DNA of 39,835 nt from Candidatus Iainarchaeum sp. (GTDB lineage Archaea > Iainarchaeota > Iainarchaeia > Iainarchaeales > VGJJ01), in the NCBI GenBank assembly GCA_016867455.1, contig VGJJ01000004.1:1-39835 (forward strand), read 5' to 3'. Position 1 is the first letter of the stretch. Every line of letters starts with the position of its first letter. A program made the position numbers and the translations under genes. This document shows positions 1 through 9,265 of this stretch, one piece after another. The notes beneath the pieces were generated by a model. It ran no database searches. It was not told where the DNA came from and saw nothing but the letters and a program-made list of their open reading frames with translations.

Positions 1-160
1 GAAAATTATTTATGTTGCATCATGCACTAAAAGATTTTTTCCCCAAAATCAAGTTCCACATAAGAAACGGAGGCTATTTAGGGCTTATTTTCGCCTGTTA
101 AGTGCCTGAAAAACCGCTTATTGCATAAAAAGCTCTAATTTAGCTTCTTTTTCCGAAAGG

Positions 161-168
161 TATATATA
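161..168 (+). promoter_or_regulatory. TATA box candidate with purine-rich BRE-like sequence (ccgaaagg) upstream
   Basis: ccgaaaggTATATATAct in an AT-rich intergenic region; predicted start ~190. Confidence 0.5.
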
Positions 169-426
169 CTTGGTTTGTTTGTAGATGTCGCGAGGTTTTT
201 CGGATGACATCAAATTCCCCTCTGGAAATCAATTCCAAAATGTCTCTCGAAAAGGCGTACGTTGAGTCGCCCTCCCTGGTTTCTGAAGCCGGGATAAAGG
301 TCAGCGATTCAGTCCTCGCATGGGCAAAGAAGGTTGGGAGAGGAAGACACGGGCCCGCAGAACCCCCCCGTTCGAGCGAAGCACCCGTCCCCTCACCAAT
401 TTCACATTGTCCAAACTGACGCTTTG

Positions 427-472
427 GTTTCCGCGGTTGGCACCCCCTGCACCCGCGGAAACTGCTTTTTTT
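427..472 (+). terminator. Hairpin plus T-tract terminator-like element
   Basis: Perfect 10-bp inverted repeat GTTTCCGCGG (427-436) / CCGCGGAAAC (453-462) followed by TGC and TTTTTTT (466-472). Confidence 0.55.
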
Positions 473-565
473 GGTGCATTTTTTGGGTAGTTTTGATTTT
501 GGTTAACGCGCGGATTGATGTGTGCGGGCGCGCACGTTTATGAACTAGTGTTTCCCATTTTTGAA

Positions 566-1090
566 ATGACTCCAAAGCATGTGGCAAAAAGATACATAAT
601 TTGGTTGGTGTCTGGCACTCCCGGCACCGGAAAAACCACCCTCGCTCACCAAATTGCCCCTTTGTTACACGCCACCATTCTCGAGGAAAAAACCCTCGCA
701 CGAAAAAAAAGAATAGGGGCGTGGAATTCCCGCACGAAAGAGTATGAGGTTGACCTCCCTTCCTTGAAAAAAGAACTCCTCTCTCGAATCACGCATACGC
801 GGAAAAATCTCGTAATTGTGGGCCACCTCTCGTGCGAGTTCTCACTGCCCGTGAACCAAGTCATCGTGACCCACTGCCCACGCTCAACGTTGGAAAAACG
901 ATTACGCCAACGAAAATATTCCGAACTCAAAATCCAAGAAAACGTGTACTGCGAAGAAGAAAATTATGTCTTGGAGAACGTGAAAAAGCATTATCCTCGT
1001 TCCAACATTCGCGTGGTGTCGACCCATCGCCCTAAAAAAGGAGTTCCTCCCTCCATTCTGCGTATCATTCGTTCACTGACGAATAACTAA
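566..1090 (+). CDS. Fap7/AK6-like adenylate kinase family NTPase
   Basis: ORF with Walker A GTPGTGKTTLAHQIA near N-terminus; size and layout of archaeal Fap7/AK6 (UPF0129); internal ATG at 566 preferred. Confidence 0.8.
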   Translation: MTPKHVAKRYIIWLVSGTPGTGKTTLAHQIAPLLHATILEEKTLARKKRIGAWNSRTKEYEVDLPSLKKELLSRITHTRKNLVIVGHLSCEFSLPVNQVIVTHCPRSTLEKRLRQRKYSELKIQENVYCEEENYVLENVKKHYPRSNIRVVSTHRPKKGVPPSILRIIRSLTNN

Positions 1091-1109
1091 ATAGAGGGGG
1101 CCTTTCATC

Positions 1110-2363
1110 GTGAGAAACGGAATATTTTTTGGAATATTGTTGAGCATACTATTTTTTTCCACCGGAGTCAACGCACTCATACTGACGGAAAAAACACTCT
1201 CCACGAGTGGTTTTTCCGGACTCATATCGGATGGATTTGGTCAATCACGCTGCGATGATTTCGCATTCACCCCATTTACCGGATATGACGAAAAGGAAAA
1301 TGACACCATTCTCACGCTCAACGTGCAAACCACTCCCGCGAATGATAATGATGCCAACGTCCAAGTCTACGTGAACAACGAATTATTCCAAACCATTCAC
1401 GCGAGAGACTTGCTTGAAAATAATACCATTCACCTGCGCTTACCTTCTGATATTCAAGCAGAACAAAACACCATCCGTGTGTGCGGAAACAATTCCTCCG
1501 TCACCGAACGAGTGACCGTGCGCAGCGACACCAAAATTGGATTATACCAACTCGCACGATTTGATGAACTGAATGCATTCCAAACATTCGTCGCAGGAAC
1601 CAACCCCGTGTTGGGAGACCCCATCACGATTGAATTGTATTTGACGAACAACGGAGGAGAAGCCACGGAAGTAAGTATTGATTACCGCAAGTACGAGTTA
1701 GAATACATTCCATTATTGAAAGGAGAAACTGGATTCAGCGGAACAATACTCCCCGGAGAAACCAAAAAACTCGTGTATGACATCAAACCCTTGCGCGCCG
1801 TATCCATACTCTTACCGCCGGCCGTGCTCACGTATACGAATATTTTCGGAGAAAAAATTACTCAAGAAAGCACGCGAGCATTTTTGCTCGTGGACGCGCC
1901 CGAGTTTAACGTGAGAGGAGCGTTCTTGGTGCCCCAAGTCCGAGTAAATGTGAACGAACCCGTGGATGTACAATGGGTTGCGCAAAACGATGGAATAACA
2001 CCCATACATGGACTCAAAGCCACGTTCACGGTTTACCCGGAAGGAAAAATGACTCCTTCCTCAACTAATATCGACACACTCTCCCCCGCCAAAGCCGTGA
2101 GCCAACCCTTCACCGTAACATTCGACAAGCCCGGAATATACACGCTGGGATGTTATTTGTCTCCCAAAGCAGATCCATTCTTGACCACAAACTGTCAAAG
2201 CGCCACGATTGAAGTCGTAGAACCCAACACAGGAATCACCTTACTATTTTCCCTGTTGATTCTCCTCATCGCGATTGCCGTGTACGCGTACATCTACGTG
2301 CTGCCCAATGCGCCGCCCAAAGTCGAGCCTCCCCGCAAGGGAAGGTTCTACTCGGGAAAGTGA
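1110..2363 (+). CDS. Secreted/membrane-anchored CARDB-like beta-sandwich protein
   Basis: N-terminal signal sequence, repeated beta-sandwich segments (VNEPVDVQWVAQNDGITPIHGLKATF), C-terminal TM and basic tail; GTG start. Confidence 0.6.
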   Translation: MRNGIFFGILLSILFFSTGVNALILTEKTLSTSGFSGLISDGFGQSRCDDFAFTPFTGYDEKENDTILTLNVQTTPANDNDANVQVYVNNELFQTIHARDLLENNTIHLRLPSDIQAEQNTIRVCGNNSSVTERVTVRSDTKIGLYQLARFDELNAFQTFVAGTNPVLGDPITIELYLTNNGGEATEVSIDYRKYELEYIPLLKGETGFSGTILPGETKKLVYDIKPLRAVSILLPPAVLTYTNIFGEKITQESTRAFLLVDAPEFNVRGAFLVPQVRVNVNEPVDVQWVAQNDGITPIHGLKATFTVYPEGKMTPSSTNIDTLSPAKAVSQPFTVTFDKPGIYTLGCYLSPKADPFLTTNCQSATIEVVEPNTGITLLFSLLILLIAIAVYAYIYVLPNAPPKVEPPRKGRFYSGK

Positions 2364-2384
2364 CACTCAACACGAAAACGAGCC

Positions 2385-2404
2385 CCTGCCCAGGCAGGTT
2401 TTTT
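2385..2404 (+). terminator. Terminator-like hairpin after the CARDB-like gene
   Basis: CCTGCC CA GGCAGG followed by TTTTTT. Confidence 0.5.
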
Positions 2405-2519
2405 AATTCGACGAAAGAGAGTTACGTGTAACATACACAGGAAATACAGTCATGGAATCCAATACCCCATTTGCTCATTTTCATCCGGTAACCAACCCAC
2501 CTCACGCATCACTCTTTTC

Positions 2520-2541
2520 GAACATTTTGCGCAAAATGTTC
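2520..2541. repeat. Perfect 22-bp palindrome upstream of TRAM gene
   Basis: GAACATTTTGC|GCAAAATGTTC, immediately 5' of AGGAGG RBS. Confidence 0.9.
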
Positions 2542-2568
2542 AATCCATAAAATTAGGAGGCCCCATCT

Positions 2569-2868
2569 ATGATGAATTCAAATATGCACAACAACTATGA
2601 AAACCGACCCCGCCGACCATCGTTCGGTCCCGTCCCCGTAAAGGAAGGAGACACGTACGACGTCACCATCGAAGGAATCGGAGAAAAAGGAGATGGGATT
2701 GCCAAAATACAAGGATTTGTAATCGTGGTCCCCAAAACACAACAAGGACAACGCGTGAAAGTCAGGATCACAGCCGTGCGCGGAAAAGTTTCCTTCGGAG
2801 AAGTCGTGGGAGAAGCCACGAGCGAAGAACCAGCATCCGACTCAATGGATGAAGAAGAGGAACAATAA
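2569..2868 (+). CDS. TRAM domain small RNA-binding protein
   Basis: EGDTYDVTIEGIGEKGDGIAKIQGFVIVVPKTQQGQRVKVRITAVRGKVSFGEVV is a TRAM domain; RBS AGGAGG at 2555-2560. Confidence 0.9.
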   Translation: MMNSNMHNNYENRPRRPSFGPVPVKEGDTYDVTIEGIGEKGDGIAKIQGFVIVVPKTQQGQRVKVRITAVRGKVSFGEVVGEATSEEPASDSMDEEEEQ

Positions 2869-2881
2869 ATTTTAGAAAAAA

Positions 2882-2916
2882 AATAATGAAGAGGGTTTTA
2901 TTGCCCTCTCATTATT
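2882..2916. terminator. Bidirectional terminator hairpin between convergent genes
   Basis: AATAATG-a-AGAGGG / CCCTCT-CATTATT, 13 bp with one bulge, loop ttttattg, T-rich flank. Confidence 0.6.
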
Positions 2917-2929
2917 CCATTTTATTTTA

Positions 2930-3694
2930 TTATTTTTTCTTTTTCTTAGCCAATGAACGCTTCGCGGAAGCGTGCTTAATTGATTTCACGTGATGTGACG
3001 CGTGACCGTGCAACACTCCGGAATCCTTGACGACTTCTCCAAACATAATGTAGGAAGTCATCCACCACGTGTACGTGGCCGCACCCATAAACAATTCCGA
3101 GAGGGCGTTGAAACTAGGAATGGAGAGAATCGCCACCACTCCAATCAACACGACTCCATAGGCCATGAGCAACAACCACGTAATCCAATAATCCGACATG
3201 GAAATGACTTTCCAAATCTTAGATAATTGGAACGCAGAACCAATTCGTTTGTCGTGAGCAAACAATTGAATACCAATCGGAGCCATGAGCATGGCAAAAA
3301 AAGTGAGAATGAGCGCCAATGCACCAAACACCGCTCCATTGACTAGTAATCCAATAAAGCTCTGCACCGAAAGAATGGGGTTTTGCGTGAGACTAATGAA
3401 AATACTCCAAACTAATGGAATAGTAATAATAGCTCCCAACAACAATACCACGAGTGCGGGAATGAAAAATAATACTCCCACCACTATCACGAGCAAACCC
3501 GACAAGTACATGTCCACAAAGTCCGAAAAATGGGGCATGGTCTCATTCCCACTCTGCGTGCGACGTGCACTCTCAACGCCTAAGCCGTGTAACAAAGGGC
3601 GCAATGGCGCAAAGACTGCGAAAAGGGTTCCCAATACAATGGTAATCGGGTCCGTTTTCCAAGGCCGCTTGACCGCCTCCACAAAATCAATCAT
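2930..3694 (-). CDS. DUF4013-like polytopic membrane protein
   Basis: Multiple TM segments; MPHFSDFVDMYLSGLLVIVVGVLFFIPALVVLL resembles the DUF4013 signature; Lys-rich C-terminus. Confidence 0.65.
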   Translation of the reverse strand: MIDFVEAVKRPWKTDPITIVLGTLFAVFAPLRPLLHGLGVESARRTQSGNETMPHFSDFVDMYLSGLLVIVVGVLFFIPALVVLLLGAIITIPLVWSIFISLTQNPILSVQSFIGLLVNGAVFGALALILTFFAMLMAPIGIQLFAHDKRIGSAFQLSKIWKVISMSDYWITWLLLMAYGVVLIGVVAILSIPSFNALSELFMGAATYTWWMTSYIMFGEVVKDSGVLHGHASHHVKSIKHASAKRSLAKKKKK

Positions 3695-3839
3695 ACCTAC
3701 TCCTCCATGCCCACGCGGGCAAAAACTACTCCCAACAAAATATCGGCGTTTATAACCATTTAGACATGCTTTACTCGAAACCGATTTCTTTCACGCGGGA
3801 GGGGTGGTGATTATATGCCCTGACTCTACTATTTTCTGC

Positions 3840-4388
3840 ATGGTTTCCACTCCCAAACCGCGACGACGAGAGCGGGAAAAACTTCCCATTGAGCGGGCGT
3901 GCGTCGCACTCGTTTACCGTGGAAAAAAATTTCTTTTACTCAAGAGAACGTACTCGCGAAACTGGACTGCTCCCGGTGGACAAGTCGAAAAAGGAGAAAC
4001 CGATGAAGAAACCGCGAGGAGAGAAGCATTTGAAGAAACCGGACTAAAAAATCTCGTATTTATTCCCCGATTCAAACGAGTCAACATTTACACCATGTTT
4101 AGGGGAACCAAAAAAGTGGAACGACACGTATTATTTTTTCTCGCGGAAAGCAAAAGCGGAGAAATTGTATTGTCCCCTGAACACACCGCCTATGAGTGGT
4201 TGGACTTTCACGATGCCATCAAACGCGTACGATTTCCCGCACTAAAGTCTATTCTCGCAGGAGCAGCCCAAAAACTCGACCCCGAATTCAAATGGAAGCC
4301 GAGTGAAAGCATGTTGAAAGGAAACCCCACGGAAGAAGAACACGGTGATTGGCTTCCCAAAAAGCCATTGTTTAAAAATATGAATTAG
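3840..4388 (+). CDS. Nudix hydrolase
   Basis: Nudix box GGQVEKGETDEETARREAFEETGL. Confidence 0.9.
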   Translation: MVSTPKPRRREREKLPIERACVALVYRGKKFLLLKRTYSRNWTAPGGQVEKGETDEETARREAFEETGLKNLVFIPRFKRVNIYTMFRGTKKVERHVLFFLAESKSGEIVLSPEHTAYEWLDFHDAIKRVRFPALKSILAGAAQKLDPEFKWKPSESMLKGNPTEEEHGDWLPKKPLFKNMN

Positions 4389-4399
4389 GTGAAGTGACT

Positions 4400-6157
4400 A
4401 TGATTGCACAAAAAAAACTATTGATAGGAACCATTGGAATACTGCTCATTTTCATTTTAGGATGCGTCTCCCCTTCCCCGCAACCGCCGATTAATCCTCC
4501 GGTGAACCCGCCCTCTTCGGGCGTGAGTTGGTTGTATTTTTCACCCGTGCAAGCCCACACGAATCCGTGGCAAGTCGCTGATACTGATTTCACCAGCACC
4601 CCCACTGAAGAACAACTCGTTGAGGCGTGGTTGTCCAGCATCGCTATCTCTACTTCAACTATCCTGTTTATTCCCCACGACGAAATCGTTTGTGAAGCAC
4701 TCAACTGCCCGCGCGGAGATTATTTACTCGTGCTTCCACGCACAACGCAAGCACAATCCGAATTAATCGAAGAAGGATTCGCTCCCATGAAAGAACCATT
4801 CTTCTATGCGCAAACCAGCGAAAACAATGTTGTCTCACTCACGTTAGTAAATCCATCCCCCGAAAAAATATTTTATGGAGGATGCAACGATTACACGATA
4901 CGAAAACTCACTCCCAATGGAGAAGGAATGTTACTTCCCGGAAAAACATGCATTTTGGAAGGAATCCCCAACGTATTAGAGAGTGGAAAATCCATTACTT
5001 TCCATGAAACCATTTCCACGAATGGAAACTATGAAGGAATGCTCGGATACAGCACCGGTTGTGCGTCTGACAAACCCATTTCCGAAGCCGCGTGCACGAG
5101 TGAACACACCCTCCAAACGAACACGTTCACCATTCAAAATACAGTGAACGCGTCAACCATCTCGGCCGTATACGGGTTAAAACAATGCAACTCCAACCCG
5201 TGGCAAACAGACACCAATGCATTCACTCTCAACGAGGACAAGGTTGCATTCACGAATTGGTTAGAAGAAAATGGAATAACTCCCAAATATGTTTCCTATG
5301 TTCCCGCGCCCGAAGGATTGGCCGTATGTTTAGCATGCAGTTGTGCAAGCGGAGAAACCTACCGCATTATCATTTCAACTAGCGAACAAGTTGCTGCCGA
5401 AGGATTAGGATTTATCACGGAAGGCGCGTACGCGTGGCCGGAAGAAACACCTGCCTTTTCCGCAGCCGATTGGAGAATCGTGACACCGTACCAATGCTTT
5501 GCCAACAAATGGAACACGGAACATATTTCGGTGCGAAACGTTGAGAAAGATTTTGAATTATTACAAAAATGGTTAGAAGAACAAGGAGTCAACGTCACCT
5601 ACCTCGCGCACATCCGCGGAGTAACATTGAGCCAGCAATGCACCAAACTCTCCACCGACAAGTACGGGATTGGCATCCTGAACCAAGAAGACGTGGACTT
5701 GTTATCGTCCCTCGGATTCATTGCCGCAGGACCCCAACAAACCAAATTGTTCACCGACACCGAAAACATGGAAGAGCGACAATATTTATACAAGACTAAA
5801 TTCTGCCAAACCCCTCCGTGGGGAGCACCGGATTTGAGCAACGGCAACGAAGCCGAAGTCGTGGAACGCGTACACGCATGGTTGACGGAAATGGGCATTC
5901 CCGCCTACGAAAAACCAACCATTCATTCGGTGGGAGTTTCCCCCACGGGAAGCTGCGGAACGGACTCTGGATTAAGCGTATTCATTACCATCCCTGCGTG
6001 GGGAGAAGTGCACATCCTGCCGTATGGTTTTGCAAAGCCATCCTATGCATTCAACCCTGCGAAAAGCCAAGTGTATCCCATCACTAATTCCTCTGCCGGT
6101 GGAACGATGATAGCGGGTGGGGAAACCTGCGAAGGAGACGCGTGCGCGTACACCTAA
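4400..6157 (+). CDS. Secreted lipoprotein with four divergent ~85-95-aa repeats and an Ig-like insert
   Basis: Lipobox-like FILGC then Pro-rich linker; repeats start at ...NPWQ, CNSNPWQ, CFANKWN, CQTPPWG. Confidence 0.75.
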   Translation: MIAQKKLLIGTIGILLIFILGCVSPSPQPPINPPVNPPSSGVSWLYFSPVQAHTNPWQVADTDFTSTPTEEQLVEAWLSSIAISTSTILFIPHDEIVCEALNCPRGDYLLVLPRTTQAQSELIEEGFAPMKEPFFYAQTSENNVVSLTLVNPSPEKIFYGGCNDYTIRKLTPNGEGMLLPGKTCILEGIPNVLESGKSITFHETISTNGNYEGMLGYSTGCASDKPISEAACTSEHTLQTNTFTIQNTVNASTISAVYGLKQCNSNPWQTDTNAFTLNEDKVAFTNWLEENGITPKYVSYVPAPEGLAVCLACSCASGETYRIIISTSEQVAAEGLGFITEGAYAWPEETPAFSAADWRIVTPYQCFANKWNTEHISVRNVEKDFELLQKWLEEQGVNVTYLAHIRGVTLSQQCTKLSTDKYGIGILNQEDVDLLSSLGFIAAGPQQTKLFTDTENMEERQYLYKTKFCQTPPWGAPDLSNGNEAEVVERVHAWLTEMGIPAYEKPTIHSVGVSPTGSCGTDSGLSVFITIPAWGEVHILPYGFAKPSYAFNPAKSQVYPITNSSAGGTMIAGGETCEGDACAYT

Positions 6158-6165
6158 TAAAATCG

Positions 6166-6834
6166 TTAATCCAGCATGCCATTCGCACGCATGCTGAACA
6201 ATTCTTCACGCGTAACAATCACGTGGTCCACTAATTCAATATCTATCCACTTGGATGCTTCCAAAATCTGCTTGGTCAAAATAATATCTGCCGGCGAAGG
6301 TTGAGCGATTTGGGAAGGATGATTATGCATTATCACTATTTTTCCCGCACCACGCTGCAACGCTTTGCTTAATACTTCGCGTGCATCTACGTGAACACGG
6401 AAACGGGTGCCCTCGCTCAATAAGATAGGTGCACCCATGCATGTGCCGCGCATATCCAAGCAAACTAAAAAAAATAATTCATTGGATGCATGACGCAAGC
6501 GAGAAGAAATAGAAACAACCGCGTCCTCCATGAAAACAGGTTCATGATTGACGTAGTGGATGCGTGAACCTAACTCAAGAGAGGCATGCAACTCAATGGC
6601 TTGCACTTTTCCCAAACCATTTTTTACGAGGCCGGCTAAATCCCTATTCTTGAGCACACTCAAATCACCGTCGCAGGAAGACAAAACATCCTGTGCTTGC
6701 TCAATGGCACTTTTACCTTTCCTCCCGGAACGCAGAATAATAGCCACTAATTCCACATCCGAAAGATGGGCCACTCCATTCATCCACGCCCGCTCACGCG
6801 GACGCAAATGAACAGGAATGAGACTGATTTTCAT
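6166..6834 (-). CDS. radC: RadC-like JAB/MPN domain protein
   Basis: RPRERAWMNGVAHLSDVELVAIILRSG N-terminal RadC region and JAMM motif HNHPSQIAQPSPADI. Confidence 0.85.
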   Translation of the reverse strand: MKISLIPVHLRPRERAWMNGVAHLSDVELVAIILRSGRKGKSAIEQAQDVLSSCDGDLSVLKNRDLAGLVKNGLGKVQAIELHASLELGSRIHYVNHEPVFMEDAVVSISSRLRHASNELFFLVCLDMRGTCMGAPILLSEGTRFRVHVDAREVLSKALQRGAGKIVIMHNHPSQIAQPSPADIILTKQILEASKWIDIELVDHVIVTREELFSMRANGMLD

Positions 6835-6929
6835 TCCTTTTACATGCGTGAAAACGAAGAAAAACCAACGAAGAATAATACATAACGCATTTTCGTCGTA
6901 ATTAAAAACGCCCCTGAGTTCTTTGGAAC

Positions 6930-7745
6930 ATGGCACCACTACACGAGCATGAAGAAATCCCGCTCCGTATTACGGCGTACTTTGATTTCATGTGTCCATG
7001 GTCTTACTTAGGAAGGGTGCGCCTCGCGCATGCACTGCAAAAAATAGGCGTGAAAAATTATCGAATAGAATGGGTGCCATTCGAATTATACACTCACAAC
7101 AAGGATCACCGCGTCTCCCGCGAAAAAATAATCGGACACGAACGCTTGAATGAAACCTATCACGAACTCCACTCTCTAGGAATGCGTGAAAACATTTTGA
7201 TATATCCCCCCAAATACGAAGCGAGCTCCAAACGCGCACTCACAGGATACTTGTACGCCCTCTCCCACGGATGCGGGGAAAAATACGTCGATGAACTTTT
7301 TCGAATCGCTTTCGAACACACGATGGACATTTCCTCATTTGCTGTATTGCGCCGAGCCGCACACACGCTTCACTTGAACACGGAAGAATTCTTACAATTC
7401 ATCCAAGACGAAAAAAACCACGACAAAATAGAAGAATACACGCGCGTGGCCAAACTAAATGGCGTGAGAGGCGTTCCCGCATATTACATTAATCACTTCC
7501 CCATCACGGGCGCGTTGAGCGTGGGAGAATTTGAACACATCATTCACACCGCCGCGCGAAAAACAACCCCCGCTTTCGTGCTTCCCGAGAAAAAAACTAT
7601 TCATCTGCCCGCAGCACGAAAAAAAAAGAAAAAAAATTCTACACTCAAAACAATCCAAAAAATACTTCACACACGCAAACCAGCGCCCAAAACCAAACAC
7701 CCCAAAAAAGGAAAAAAACCCGCTAAACGAGCTAAAAAACGATAA
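6930..7745 (+). CDS. DsbA-family (FrnE-like) thiol oxidoreductase with Lys-rich C-terminal tail
   Basis: TAYFDFMCPWSYLGRVRL, cis-Pro region GVRGVPAYYIN; tail KKKKKNS...KPAKRAKKR. Confidence 0.8.
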   Translation: MAPLHEHEEIPLRITAYFDFMCPWSYLGRVRLAHALQKIGVKNYRIEWVPFELYTHNKDHRVSREKIIGHERLNETYHELHSLGMRENILIYPPKYEASSKRALTGYLYALSHGCGEKYVDELFRIAFEHTMDISSFAVLRRAAHTLHLNTEEFLQFIQDEKNHDKIEEYTRVAKLNGVRGVPAYYINHFPITGALSVGEFEHIIHTAARKTTPAFVLPEKKTIHLPAARKKKKKNSTLKTIQKILHTRKPAPKTKHPKKGKKPAKRAKKR

Positions 7746-7798
7746 TTATCCCGAAAAAAGCATCCCTTTAATTTCCCTGCGCCACCGAGTGAAGTAGT

Positions 7799-9193
7799 AT
7801 GCCCACGATCAACAAGCCAAAAAACGCTAAACCGGCCAAAAAGACGAGCCAAAAACTCTCATCATTAACTAAAAAAAACACCCCAAAAACCATCCCGCGT
7901 GAACGTGAAACCATATTAGAAAAAAAACTCGCAACGAGAATCCCTTCTCCAATGGCAACAGTGCCTGCGGCGCACACTCCAGCACGAAATCAATCCCTCA
8001 CGAATACTCATCCTGCGTCAACACCGGCCCGTGCTCCAGACAATCAACCAGTGCCTCATTCTGCCCACTCAACTGCGAAACGTTTCGCGGACATGCACTT
8101 ACCCTCGTCCGTGATGAAAGGATTAGATGAACTCGGGTACGTGCAACCCACGCCCATTCAAGAAAAAACCATCCCACTCATTTTGAGCGGAAAAAACGTG
8201 TTAGGACAAGCCAAAACAGGCACCGGAAAAACAGCCGCGTTCGGAATACCCATTTTCATGCACGTGAATCCTGCGTTGAAAAAACCCCAAGCCATCATCG
8301 TCGTCCCTACCCGAGAATTAGCCTTACAAGTCCGAGACGAATTAGAAAACATTGGAAAATACACGCAAACACGAATCACCGCCCTCTTCGGGGGAGCGAG
8401 TATGAATACGCAGGCCGCCGCGCTGCACTCCGGAGCGGGAATAATCGTGGGAACACCCGGGCGAATGATGGATTTCATGCGACGAGGAACACTTGATTTG
8501 TCACAAGTAAACATGGCCGTATTAGACGAAGCCGACAAAATGCTGGACATGGGATTCAAGGATGATATCGAAACCATTTTTTCACAACTCCCGCACGAAA
8601 AACAAGCATTATTATTCTCGGCGACCATGCCGCCCGAAATCAAATCATTGGCCAAAAAATATTTGCGCGGATATGAAGAAATCAACCTGAGCGAAGACAC
8701 ATTAACAGTGGAAGGAGTCACTCAATACTACTTGAACGTAGACCCACGTGAACGCGTACACATGTTGCTCGGACTCATTCAACACTTTCACATTACGAGG
8801 GGAATTATTTTCTGTTCCACGAAACGAACCGTGGACTGGTTATCGAGACAACTATACCACTATGGGGTGCGCGCCGCCGCCATTCATGGGGATTTGTCCC
8901 AAGTCCAACGCCAACGCAGCTTGTCAGAATTTGATGAAGGAAAATACTCCCTCTTACTTGCCACCAATATTGCGGCACGAGGAATCCACATTGAAAACAT
9001 TACTCACGTGATTAATTTTGATTTTCCCGAAGAAAATGAAACGTATGTTCACCGCATCGGACGAACCGCACGCAAGGGAACAAAAGGGGTTGCCATTACG
9101 TTTGTAACAAACATGGGCCAAATCCGCCAGCTGCAAGACTTGGAAGCCGTAATGAATGCCAAAGTGCACGAACTCCGAGTAAAGAACGTTTAA
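7799..9193 (+). CDS. DEAD-box RNA helicase with low-complexity basic N-terminal extension
   Basis: AKTGTGKTAAFGIP, PTRELALQ, VLDEADKMLDMGF, SATMP, ATNIAARGIH, HRIGRTAR motifs. Confidence 0.95.
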   Translation: MPTINKPKNAKPAKKTSQKLSSLTKKNTPKTIPRERETILEKKLATRIPSPMATVPAAHTPARNQSLTNTHPASTPARAPDNQPVPHSAHSTAKRFADMHLPSSVMKGLDELGYVQPTPIQEKTIPLILSGKNVLGQAKTGTGKTAAFGIPIFMHVNPALKKPQAIIVVPTRELALQVRDELENIGKYTQTRITALFGGASMNTQAAALHSGAGIIVGTPGRMMDFMRRGTLDLSQVNMAVLDEADKMLDMGFKDDIETIFSQLPHEKQALLFSATMPPEIKSLAKKYLRGYEEINLSEDTLTVEGVTQYYLNVDPRERVHMLLGLIQHFHITRGIIFCSTKRTVDWLSRQLYHYGVRAAAIHGDLSQVQRQRSLSEFDEGKYSLLLATNIAARGIHIENITHVINFDFPEENETYVHRIGRTARKGTKGVAITFVTNMGQIRQLQDLEAVMNAKVHELRVKNV

Positions 9194-9232
9194 CGCATAT
9201 TTAACGCCCTTTTGGTCGAAGTTACCGCCACG

Positions 9233-9240
9233 CTTTAAAT
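9233..9240 (+). promoter_or_regulatory. TATA box for leaderless geranylgeranyl reductase transcript
   Basis: CTTTAAAT about 26-33 nt upstream of ATG 9266. Confidence 0.5.
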
Positions 9241-9265
9241 CTCTTTTCCCAGGCGTATTTCTCTT

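Noticed and set aside
335-375. RNase P RNA-like GAGGAAGACACGGGCCC and tRNA T-loop-like GTTCGAGC
   Set aside because: The conserved AAAGUC core and distal partner are missing, and no T-stem pairing or cloverleaf can be formed
204-419. 71-aa ORF as a protein-coding gene
   Set aside because: No recognisable domain, odd composition, GC-rich 3' part ends near a terminator; not called but mentioned as part of a possible transcript
402-701. Numerous antisense and alternative-frame ORFs from the track (e.g. 8158-8721 -, 9307-9858 -, 24844-25437 -, 29782-30453 -)
   Set aside because: They lie opposite strongly identified genes and have no recognisable domains; shadow ORFs
7616-7742. Lys-rich tail as frameshift artefact from poly-A runs
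   Set aside because: The basic composition continues beyond the A-runs and similar tails occur in other intact genes here
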